64,000 nucleotides of DNA from Halisarca cf. caerulea (taxonomy: Eukaryota; Porifera; Demospongiae; Chondrillida; Halisarcidae): contig CAUJGJ010000324.1 in NCBI GenBank assembly GCA_963170055.1, forward strand, positions 878,501-942,500, in the 5' to 3' direction. A program made the translations under genes and the position numbers. The notes below the pieces were generated by a model. The model did not search any database. It was not told where the DNA came from and worked only from the letters and a program-made list of their open reading frames with translations. Below are positions 1-38,040 of this stretch, piece after piece. The first letter of the stretch is position 1; each line of letters starts with the position of its first letter.

Positions 1-70
1 GATATGCCGACCACTCATGCCATTTGTTGAATCATACCAAACCATAACGGTTGGTCATCGGCCAAATGCC

Positions 71-850
71 TAGTCTCGATCCCAGACTGATCTGCCCTAT
101 TTTTTATCATAATATGGATGGGCTGGAACGGTCTGGTAACATTGCGTATCAAAAGTTGTGTAATGTGCACGAAATCGTGTGCCCAATCAAATTGTAGAAT
201 ACATGGTCAACGCATAGGAAACACAAACTGGCTGAACCCGGACTAATATATGTAGACCATAGACTGAAATGTCTTTTTTTCTATATTAGTAAATACATAG
301 TCAATAGTACCAAGCGGAATGCAGTTTCTATGAGTCTTAGTACACGACATTAGATCTGCTGAATTTGGTGAGTTCTTTTTGTGATCTTTGCATCAAACAC
401 CGTGAATGTGAATGTCTAGCTATATACTGAACTATATCGAGTGGTTTACATATCATAACATAATATATATTCGGCAACCGATCAATTCCCCCTGGTCCGT
501 TTGCTTCAGAAGCAGCGGTAACGCGCTTTCTACCATTCCAATTTCATGATAGAGCTCTAAAACTTTCCTATTTGCTGGGGACTTAAGAATCTTCTGTTCT
601 TCTAGGTTGGAGTTGCTCCGCATGTCCAGCAGCACTCTGAAGGAATCACCATAGATATTACGTTGTCACCGGGCAGTGCTGACAATTGGCAATCAAGACG
701 ATTTATGCGTTTATAATTACTATGTTTTATATTTGTTGCGTCACCGCTGACTCTGCCTCCCTGACACCACGTTTGATACGCAATGTTACTAGATCATTCC
801 CGCCCATCGATGTAATAAAAAATAGGGTGAATCAGTCTGGGACCGATACT
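71..850. mobile_element. Inverted-repeat (foldback-like) structure at left edge
   Basis: The block at 71-154 recurs inverted at 771-850: shared landmarks are CCCAGACTGAT, CCCTATTTTTTAT, GATGGGC and GTAACATTGCGTATCAAA, roughly 80-85% identical. Outer flanks show only scattered similarity, so true ends are uncertain. The unidentified frame at 453-636 lies between the arms. Confidence 0.55.
453..636 (-). other. Isolated exon-like open frame, unidentified
   Basis: On the minus strand a CCTTCAG acceptor-like site is followed by about 60 open codons (VLLDMRSNSNLEEQK, then KVLELYHEIGMVESALP). It reads like real helical protein, but it does not match SMYD exon 12 or 13 and has no good donor. It sits between two inverted arms at 71-154 and 771-850, so it could be cargo of a mobile element or an exon of an unrelated gene. 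No function is proposed. Confidence 0.25.
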
Positions 851-989
851 ACCAAATGCCGTGCTTAGTCCTTAGATGGCCGCACACTAAGTTCTATGGT
901 CTGCCATTTTGGCTGGTCAAATTTTGGCCTGTGAATGAAAATTCAAAGATGAACTAACCCTTTTTACTCTCAAACATTGCGGAATGAAA

Positions 990-1800
990 GTTCAATTCAA
1001 TTCAAATACATCCAATTCAATTCAAATACATCCAATTCAATTCAATTTTACAGCCAGGTGATACAAGCATAATGTCATTGTGGCGTATTAGTGGTAGTGG
1101 GTAGAGTGAGTGGCTGATGATCTGCATGCCGTCAACGTGTGACGCAGCCTCTATAAAAAAGAAAAACGGTGGCAGAATGGGGTAAGAAGTTATGTTACTT
1201 GAAATGAAAGGTAAAGACTCGCAAGTAGGTATGATGGATAACCGTAGGAAATTAGAAATGTGTGCTGTTTGGCCCTGTTAAGTATAGCAACTAACTTGAA
1301 GGTTGTCACAGTGAGTTGGGGAGTTGACATAAGTTGATACACAGGAGGATAGCTATACTAGGTGAAATAAATGGCTGACAGTGCGGGGACACTGAGGTAA
1401 ATTTAAATCAATTGAAATGGTGTGAGCAAAAGGTGATGGTTAAATATTGTGTAGATACAAAAATCAGTGACATGGAAGTAAGTGTTGCAGGGTACATTGT
1501 GAACAAGGACAAATGTAGTGATAGGTGCATGCACAATCTGGATCAGAGTTAGCTAGGAAGTGGGTCCATAGGTATGTTTGGATTTGGTGCTTGATTGTGA
1601 TGAGTGGCTGATTGAGGTCGATGTGTGGCAAGGAGTTCCACAATGTAACACTATGATGGAAGTAGAAGTGTTTTACTGATGATGTGTGAGAAAAGCTGAC
1701 AGATAATTTATGCTGTTGGCTGAATCTGGTTATGGATGAAGCAAAGGTGACGTAATTATAGTTAATCTATCGATTCTGAAATATTACTCTTGAGTTCTTT
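990..1800 (-). mobile_element. 3' fragment of a non-LTR retrotransposon (LINE)
   Basis: The minus-strand frame at 1500-1751 reads SVSFSHTSSVKHFYF then HHSVTLWNSLPHIDLN, the LWNSLP signature found at the C terminus of Jockey/CR1/L2-class reverse transcriptases. Downstream comes a 3' UTR ending in a TTGAATTGAATTGGATGTAT-type simple-repeat tail at 985-1050. The 5' part is absent, as expected for a truncated insertion. The homologous gene 4 intron lacks it. Confidence 0.65.
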
Positions 1801-2796
1801 AGTTTAGGTTCTTGTAGTAGTGCTGATAGCAACTATGACAAATGCGGCCATTTTGTTACTATAAATAGTAATACCATTTTTCCCACTCCTGTAAAACTAA
1901 GCAAGGCACTACAATAATCAAGCCAATAGTGACTTATAATCACTAATGAGTGGCTTTATCCCTTGAAATTTGACTCTACCTGAAACTATAGAAGCATCTT
2001 CCTGTATGGAAGTAGTGCAGGGTGTGTTCCCACTTATGGTGTTATACATGTAGTTTCTGGTGCATGAATGTTTTCACCTTGTTACAGTCATGTCTGACCA
2101 TGTCCGACCAAATGTAGCATTGATCTGACATATTATCAGAACAAGCATGAAGAGGTATAATTTGGTCTGTAAATCATTATGCCAAGTAATAAACCATGCA
2201 TACATTCTCCTGTTGTCTGGGATTAACATTCACAGATTACGAATGACTCACGAAAAATGTGGCAATAAACCACCCTCAAAGATTTCTACCTTCGCAGCAT
2301 ATGAATATGACTATACAGTGCCATATAAAAGTATAGTACAGGGCCGGTGCAACGGTACGGCTACTATGGCCATGGCCGTATCACTTTTTGCCACAATCTT
2401 ACCTTAAAATTAAAAAAAGCCTTAAGGATCATGGCTATTGAGAACAGCAAAGGTATAAAACCTCAAAAAACTTCTATTCATTTATTATAACTGTAACTAT
2501 AATCCTTTCAAACTATTTCGTTCAGTACTGGCAACAAACTGAAACGCTTCTAAATCCTATCAGCTGTTGTCCTGAGTCGCCATGATGACATTGTGCAAAT
2601 TCTCACAACGGCAAATGTGTGCGATTTATACTGTTTTATACTGTTATTATAATGTTGCATGTATTAGGGCCTGCAATACTACAGTCGTCTCAATTGTCTG
2701 TATGTTGATGGCTGTACCAATCGTCCAGAGATTGCTCCGGCCCTGTAGTACAAACAGTGTGTGCTCTTACACAAGCAGGTACACTCATACACATAC

Positions 2797-14302
<11,506 letters not shown>

Positions 14303-14399
14303 TTTTCTCACGGGTCATCCCACCTCACGTGCGCTATGGTCCAATTAAGTCATGCATGTGGCAATCCTTAGTAAATTTCAGATCGGGCTACAATGTGTA

Positions 14400-14696
14400 C
14401 CATGGGTGTGGGAACGTAAATCAGGAGGGGGGAGGGGGGTGCACTTACATTGAAGGCATACACAGTCATGAAAATATTATTTGCAGACGTGCCTTGTGGT
14501 AATTATATTTCCTCAGGTTTACTGTATTCTTTGATAAAATGTTACAAAGGAATGAATTACTTACCTATACTCATTCTAAAAGATGAAATATCTCTAGAAC
14601 TTGAGGAGAGGCACTTTCATTGATATTATTTAAAGGGGGGGGGGGGGGGGGGGGGGGGACATACCCCCTGTACCCCCCTGGTTCCTACACCTATGG
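14400..14696. mobile_element. MITE with long poly-G run, upstream of gene 5
   Basis: Left end CCATGGGTGTGGGAAC and right end complement CCATAGGTGTAGGAAC (14 of 16 identical). A run of about 24 G at 14635-14658 lies near the right end. Related to the element at 23925-24084. Confidence 0.6.
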
Positions 14697-14749
14697 GTAT
14701 GTATATACTTTCACCAAAGAAACAGTAGCTACGTACTATTCTGCAAAAC

Positions 14750-15660
14750 AAGAATGTGTCTCAATCTTAATAAAATTTAATACTGCTGGCTACACTGCTA
14801 TGAGCTGTCCAATGCCATATTGCGCTGCTGCACTGAGGCATACAACGGGTGAGATGGCCAGGACTATGTGTGATGAGAAGGTTGGATTGGAGGATGTGCC
14901 ACCTTGTGAAAGTAACGTTGAATTAAAAAAATTGGCAATTTGCTTAAATAGGAAGTAGTTGATGGTCCTGCAGAAAGACCACGTCATGCAAATTTTAGAG
15001 CTGCACATTTCTGCACATGTCTGTTTGCAGTATTTACACGGTGACCGTACTCATGGCTGGCATAGAAATGAATTGCTAAAACTTAACTTCTGTCAAGTTA
15101 TTTTTTGATAACCTTGCCCATTCCTGATGGTCAACTTTCTACATTTATGACAGTAATAGATGCGAGGATGGGATCAAAAACAGCAATATTAACACATAGT
15201 CTAGTGCCATATGAATACAGATATATACATACAGTGTGTGCATGTGTGTGTGCGTGCATGCTTGCGTGCATGTGTGTGTGCATGTGTGTGTATGAGATCC
15301 AAATACAACTGTCCTGTGAATACAAAACTGTGTGACTCTAAAACAAAAATCTGCAGCTGAAATACAATGGAAAATAAAAGTATTGGGTATAGGACATGCT
15401 CCATGGTAAACCAACACATACATTTTATGATACTCTTCTTTGCAACCGTCCCTCATGTATACAGGTCAGCCACAAATCATTTTTGTCACAGTACAGTGGC
15501 CCCCCTTTATCCGACTATGTCTGTTCCTCATAAAATGCATATGTGTTGGATAAACCAGGTGTCGGATAAAATCAGGGTAGAGTGTCAAGTTTCCAGATAA
15601 ACCAGTTTCAGACAAATGCATGAGATCTGACTGTATGTACCTCTGGTAGCAGGTACCTTA
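14750..15660 (-). pseudogene. Relic of the 3' end (intron 12 + exon 13) of a gene-1-like SMYD paralog
   Basis: About 900 bp aligns by eye with gene 1 from its last exon into intron 12 (57190-58390), including non-coding landmarks: the TG tract, a CTGCAGCTGA-containing block, and the Tigger-like element beginning TACAGTGRSCCCCCTTTAT. The exon 13 equivalent is near 14795-14883. It keeps CTTCTCATCACACA and CCCGTTGTATGCCTC but has two extra bases between them, which shifts the frame. About 20 bp holding the CTGCAG splice acceptor are deleted. No exon 12 match was found further right. It lies about 490 bp upstream of the gene 5 start codon, mirroring the 471-bp gap between genes 1 and 2. Confidence 0.75.
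15492..15635. mobile_element. Tigger-like MITE within the relic
   Basis: Ends TACAGTGGCCCCCCTTTATC and AGATCTGACTGTA, with GGATAAACCAG words. The orthologous copy at 58119-58369 lies in gene 1 intron 12, so it predates the duplication. Confidence 0.6.
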
Positions 15661-15946
15661 AGGCTACAAATGTTAGCAGGTACTTACTTTAGCAAGTTTA
15701 GCAAGGAGTCGTAAATTCGCTAACTTAAATGTCCACTAACCCGCCAATAAATGTACCTGCTAATACTTTGTATTGTACAATTTGTATGGATGTACTGTAC
15801 ACTGCACGTGGGAGAAAATGCCGGCTCAGAACAGAAGTAAAATCTATGCAAAGTCAGCAAAATTAGCGGCAACCAGTGAATCAAACACATCTAAGGTCTG
15901 ATCACTGTATTCTCTATTATAAGACTCTAATTTTTTTTTCAAATCC

Positions 15947-15948
<2 letters not shown>

Positions 15949-16015
<67 letters not shown>
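15949..16015. repeat. (TA)n between gene 4 and the relic
   Basis: Perfect alternating TA, able to extrude as a cruciform. Confidence 0.9.
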
Positions 16016-16017
<2 letters not shown>

Positions 16018-16178
16018 CATGTGTGCATATATAAGATGTCTTTCTGCTGTTTTATGCATGTATACATAACAAGCTTATAAGGGGTTGAGTGCACGGGGCA
16101 TAGTCCCCCAGGTACACTGTAAATGGTATTAAAATTTAATGCTTAAACTATAAACTACGGCACTACTCTGCAGGTGTA

Positions 16179-16378
16179 TACAGTGGAACATCCATCAAAG
16201 AACACGTCTGAAATGCAGCCACCTCATTTTAACAGGCCTAGGACACCATACACTGCTTGTGCCCCATTTGACATGTATACACATAAACCCTCCAAAATAA
16301 GGACACCTCCATAAAAAGAACAGTTAACGGTGGCTATGGTCCTAATATATAGTGTCCATATTACAGAGGTTTCACTGA
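16179..16378. mobile_element. Tigger-like MITE between gene 4 and the relic
   Basis: Ends TACAGTGGAACATCCATCAA and ACAGAGGTTTCACTGA; interior TGAAATGCAGCCACC and CCATTTGACAT. Confidence 0.55.
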
Positions 16379-16625
16379 CTGAGTGTACATTATAGTGTAT
16401 AAAGTCATGCACAGCAGCCACATTTCGGGGGGTGGAACCACATGCACTCCCCTTATACTCCAAGAATGTTTTCTTCATAAGTTAATTGTAAAATAATCAC
16501 TATGATCACCCCTGGCAGCCAGGTAAGGTATTGCATGGCTTGTACATATACAGCAGGTTCAATGCCACATTATAGTTACCACTGGGTCCAGATGAGTGAA
16601 AGAGGTCAGGACGTTATAAATGCAA

Positions 16626-16628
<3 letters not shown>

Positions 16629-16669
<41 letters not shown>

Positions 16670-16790
16670 TTTTTATTTTTATTTTTTTTTATTTTTATTT
16701 TTTTTTTAATCAAATATATATCAATCAAATACAACAACTATATAACACATGCACTACCACCGATTACACCAGAGTTAATATATATATATA

Positions 16791-16836
<46 letters not shown>
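16629..16836. repeat. Two (TA)n tracts around a T-rich block
   Basis: TA tracts at 16629-16664 and 16779-16836, separated by runs of T with occasional A. Confidence 0.85.
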
Positions 16837-16839
<3 letters not shown>

Positions 16840-17257
16840 ATCTTCTCTACTGTAGTACAATATTATAACATATATATACATGAAAATAAATATGCTTGCA
16901 ATGCCATGTGTACATGTATATATTACTAATAATTACATCAATTTCTCCTGATCGAAAATATTTGCAATTCTACTGCATGCTCTGTATATATGCGTGCATC
17001 TTGAATAATCCAATAACTTTAAAGGTTTTCAATTATATATACGCATTATACATACATACAGTGGAATCTAATCATAACAATCAGCATTGCATGAAACTTC
17101 TTCTCTACTGTAGTACAATATTAATATTAGAAAAAATCACTATAACCAGATAACTTTTCCTATTATAATAGTAAACCATGCACTAACTGGGTCACATGTA
17201 ATATACCTACCAAAGTACGATTTGTCTAGCTCCGAGTCAGTTCTCTACTTCTCTGTA

Positions 17258-33127
<15,870 letters not shown>

Positions 33128-33208
33128 GTTTTCACGGTCATGCAGTACCACATGCAATGGCAAAATCATATATATGACTATGTACAGTGTATAATATTTA
33201 TATACTAG

Positions 33209-33220
33209 ATATACATATAT

Positions 33221-33285
<65 letters not shown>
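33209..33285. repeat. (TA)n just upstream of gene 4
   Basis: About 80 bp 5' of the start codon on the coding strand. Confidence 0.9.
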
Positions 33286-33287
<2 letters not shown>

Positions 33288-33572
33288 GCACATGCGTAAT
33301 ATTGCCACTATTATTATGGCATTATTACATATTTTTATTACTAGTCTAATGAGTACAACTATTAGATAGAAGTCTTCATATGCATATGCAACTGTTATAC
33401 ATCTGCACTCATGCATGCATCTCAATTCTTAATTGCAACCAAACAGCATAACCGTAGTGGAAATGAACATAAGTACATTGTGAAGAGATTCATTACAACA
33501 CTGAGTCGCAATTAATGAAAAATTATTCATAAATATCATATGCATCATTATCAAACATCATTATACAGTACA

Positions 33573-33762
33573 TACAGTTGAACCTCATTAACACGAAACT
33601 CTGGGGTCTGTGCTGAGATTTCATCTTAACAGTATTTCATGTAAACAGAACAACTTGTTACACTTGAACTTGCATGGGCTTGGACATAGCTAGTATTTCA
33701 TGTTAAAGGATAATTTATTTAATTTCATGTTAAGCAGTTTCATGTTAACAAGGTTCGACGTA
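33573..33762. mobile_element. Tigger-like MITE, upstream of gene 4
   Basis: Ends TACAGTTGAACCTCATTAAC and GTTAACAAGGTTCGACGTA. Confidence 0.6.
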
Positions 33763-34049
33763 TCATCACAGCATAATATTTTAAAATTAAGTAATTTTAC
33801 ATGATTAATAATATATTAATATAAAAATGTATCCATACAACGTAACAGTAATGCAATATATATTATTATTAATTTTATTGATAAGTATAAAACATATTGC
33901 ACACATATAATTATGCACACATTCATACGTTGTATAATAAATATATACAACATATATGTGTATGCTTGCCTACATGTAAGTTCACTTGACAATGTTTATG
34001 AATGCCTAGGCCTGGATGCTTCTTATGGGGATACCTACGATCACATGTA

Positions 34050-35745
34050 CACCTGTAGGCAAGTCACATATAAGTACAGATATGTACACCTACATGCTTG
34101 TAGGCTACCCACACATACCTACAGATACATATACCTACATGCATGTAGGCTACCCACACATACCTACAGATACGTACACCTACATGCATGTAGGCTACCC
34201 ACACATACCTAAAGATACGTACACCTACATGCATGTAGGCTACCCACACATACCTACAGATACGTACACCTACATGCATGTAGGCTACCCACACATACCT
34301 AAAGATATATACACCTACATGCATGTAGGCTACCCACACATACCTAAAGATACGTACACCTACATGCATGTAGGCTACCCACACATACCTAAAGATACGT
34401 ACACCTATACATGCATGTAGGCTACCCACACATACCTACACATACGTACACCTACATGCATGTAGGCTACCCACACATACCTACACATACGTACACCTAC
34501 ATGCATGTAGGCTACCCACACATACCTACAGATACGTACACCTACATGCATGTAGGCTACCCACACATACCTACAGATACGTACACCTACATTCATGTAG
34601 GCTACCCACACATATATACAGCTACGTACACCTACATTCATGTAGGCTACCCACACATACCTACAGCTACGTACACCTATACATTCATGTAGGCTACCCA
34701 CACATACCTACAGCTACGTACACCTACATTCATGTAGGCTACCCACACATACCTACACATACGTACACCTACATGCATGTAGGCTACCCACACATACCTA
34801 CAGATACGTACACCTACATGCATGTAGGCTACCCACACATACCTACAGATACGTACACCTACATGCATGTAGGCTACCCACACATACCTACAGATACGTA
34901 CACCTACATGCATGTAGGCTACCCACACATACCTAAAGATATATACACCTACATGCATGTAGGCTACCCACACATACCTAAAGATACGTACACCTATACA
35001 TGCATGTAGGCTACCCACACATACCTACACATACGTACACCTACATGCATGTAGGCTACCCACACATACCTACACATACGTACACCTACATGCATGTAGG
35101 CTACCCACACATACCTACAGATACGTACACCTACATGCATGTAGGCTACCCACACATACCTACAGATACGTACACCTACATTCATGTAGGCTACCCACAC
35201 ATACAGATACGTACACCTACATTCATGTAGGCTACCCACACATACAGATACGTACACCTATATACATGCATGTAGGCTATCCACACATACAGATACGTAC
35301 ACCTACATGCATGTAGGCTACCCACACATACAGATACGTACACCTACATGCATGTAGGCTACCCACACATACAGATATGTACACCTACATGCATGTAGGC
35401 TACCCACACATACAGATACGTACACCTACATTCATGTAGGCTACCCACACATACAGATACGTACACCTACATTCATGTAGGCTACCCACACATACAGATA
35501 CGTACACCTACATGCATGTAGGCTACCCACACATACAGATACGTACACCTACATTCATGTAGGCTACCCACACATACAGATACGTACACCTACATTCATG
35601 TAGGCTACCCACACATACAGATACGTACACCTACATGCATGTAGGCTACCCACACATACAGATACGTACACCTACATTCATGTAGGCTACCCACACATAC
35701 AGATACGTACACCTACATGCATGTAGGCTATCCACATAATATACC
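34050..35745. repeat. Minisatellite, 45-bp then 41-bp units, between genes 3 and 4
   Basis: About 39 head-to-tail units, each built from CCTACATGCATGTAGG, CTACCCACACATACCTAC and AGATACGTACA. Units are 45 bp up to about 35190 and then lose four bases (CTAC), giving 41 bp. Variant units (CATTCATG, AAAGATATATA, CTATACATG) recur in the same order about 590 bp apart, which shows a higher-order duplication. The 45-bp period is divisible by three, which is why long frames stay open on both strands; these are not proteins. Confidence 0.95.
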
Positions 35746-36408
35746 TACAGCGGAACATCTTAAGACAAGCCTGATCCCTAATAATGTGAAATTTCTCTTA
35801 AGACAGAATACATTATAAGTCCAAGGATAGAAATCAGTATGTCCTAATTAAAGTTCTGCATGCATGACAAAATGAAATTCAGAATATCGATATAATATTA
35901 TAGAGAACATTTACAAGTGTATGGTCCCAAGTTTTCCTCCATGATGAGATTCTAGGGCATTATAAATCATGCAGTCATGTATTTACAAAAGTTTCAGTTG
36001 CAAAATTCACGAATTAGCACAATTTGTGAAAGTTATAAATCTTACTTTCCCGTCATATGGTACATCATTGTGCATATCTCATGTATGCATGTGCATGTGT
36101 CCTAATGCTATATAAGGCCGGCCGGGGGAAAATTAAATTTTATAATTAACTGATAATTACGTATATGCTAGCATTGCTTAAATGTAATACTACATGACAT
36201 TGACCATTCATGACAATTTGCATCAAATTAATGACCTAGTATGCATAATATTATATTGATAAATCTAAATTTAAAGTAAAATTTCAATTATAATTCAAAT
36301 TGATGGAAACTCTTGCAAAGCACGCAAGCTACAGAATATCTACCAAAATCACCACCAATAACAATCAGCTCCACTGATAAACATATGTATTGTAAAATAC
36401 GGCATGTC

Positions 36409-37760
36409 TCAGTTCTTTGCTACATGTTGTGCCATTGTGGACTGTACCATGAGTTGTACAGAGGCATACAGCGAGTGGGATGGTCCGTGGGTGATTTCAA
36501 TGTTCTTCACAAGCTAAGGAATAAGGGTTGAAAAAAGGCAGTCATTGACAATTTCATTATCTTCAACCACACATTTGGCAAGGTTCCCCAGGTGCAGTTG
36601 GACCCCTGTAATCCAGCACCTCTATAATCCAACCTTCTCTATATCAAATCCATGCCAACCATCTTAATATTATGAGGTACAGTCATCATATAATGAAAGT
36701 GTACATGTACTAAGAGTCCCTCAATAATCTGATAGTATCATAACCTCCTAATTCGATACCTTTTCAAGCCACACTGAGTGTCCAATTAGAGAGGATCACT
36801 CTAACCGGGCAGGTGAACCGAAGGCATTAGAAGTGCTAATAACAAATGGCCAATCACCAGTCACGGTAAGATGATACGGATAACCAAGGCGCACATTCCC
36901 CCACAGATGTAGCCAACAGACGTCAAGCTATTGTAAGACCATGTGCCACTTGTATGCACCAGCATAGATAACAGGAACATCGAGTAATGCAGTCCTACAT
37001 ACATTTGAGGAGACCTTCAAACCCACCTTGCGACAGAGCTCTGGTACGTTTGGTTTTCTCTCCCCCGACTCTTGACTTAATATGATTACGTCTAACAAAT
37101 GAGTAGTGTATGCTGGATCTGACTCCATGTACAACCTAGCACAAAACAAAAGCAGGTGTGATAAATATTCATTGCTACGTCGACTTCGTACTTGATGCAC
37201 AAAATACTCTTGAGCTTCTTGTGGCACGAGGTATAGTACACAAGAATGAGTGACATGTATGCAACACACACCAGTTCCTAACTCAGTCAAACGACAACAT
37301 TCCCTCCGCTGTCCAACAAACATATGTACAAATCTGCCCGAAATCATAAGGAATAAAATTAATGGAAACTGATATATCAAAAACCTTCAATCCTTCACCC
37401 AGATTGGAAATCTTTGGTGGAATAGAAGGGTTAGCAGGCAGAACAAAGGGGAGTGGGTTATCGTGGCCTCACTGTACTTACTCATAGAGTGGGACCAGAC
37501 TGCATCCAACCCTGAATGCCACTTCCTTCTCACAAAGTACTGCAAAGCAGAGATTAAGCAGATGAAATTATACATTAACAGTTGTACTGGATATATACAG
37601 TGTATAGTATGTGTGTATAACATTATGCACTAAGATGACATTTCATGGGTTACGTAAAGTGTGAGTTTGTGTATTGCTTACAAGAAAGAGTGAACCACTA
37701 CAATAATTGCACATGCAGGCATGCAAGCACACATGTACACACACACAAACACAACACACA

Positions 37761-37798
<38 letters not shown>

Positions 37799-37828
37799 CG
37801 CACATACACATGCACACACATACACACA

Positions 37829-37896
<68 letters not shown>

Positions 37897-37950
37897 ACAC
37901 ACACACAGACACACACACACACACAAACACATGAATGCACGCACACATAG

Positions 37951-38040
<90 letters not shown>

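Larger units (their letters stand above)
15661..17257. other. AT-rich space between gene 4 stop and the relic
   Basis: TA tracts, T-rich runs, one Tigger-like MITE and repeated AGCAGGTAC words. No coding signal seen. Confidence 0.5.
33128..36408. other. Intergenic space, gene 3 stop to gene 4 start
   Basis: Contains the TA tract, one Tigger-like MITE, the minisatellite and about 650 bp of AT-rich unique sequence (35750-36408). No further gene seen. Confidence 0.5.

Noticed and set aside
15145..15456. Overlapping frames near the TG remnant
   Set aside because: They lie in the intron-12-derived part of the relic and consist mostly of repeat translation.
16502..16855. Tyr-Ile-rich frame
   Set aside because: Translation of TA tracts and a T-rich block.
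34016..35257. Frames of 76-134 codons with a 15-residue repeat
   Set aside because: The 45-bp minisatellite unit is divisible by three, so frames stay open by arithmetic on both strands. The 41-bp units end them. No start or splice context.
34050..35745. CRISPR-like array
   Set aside because: Units are contiguous with no variable spacers, and the genome is eukaryotic.
37387..37623. Minus-strand frame reading YFVRRKWHSGLDAV through exon 11 of gene 3
   Set aside because: The spliced frame from phase 1 gives CEKEVAFRVGCSLVPLYE, which matches the paralogs; the other frame is a shadow.
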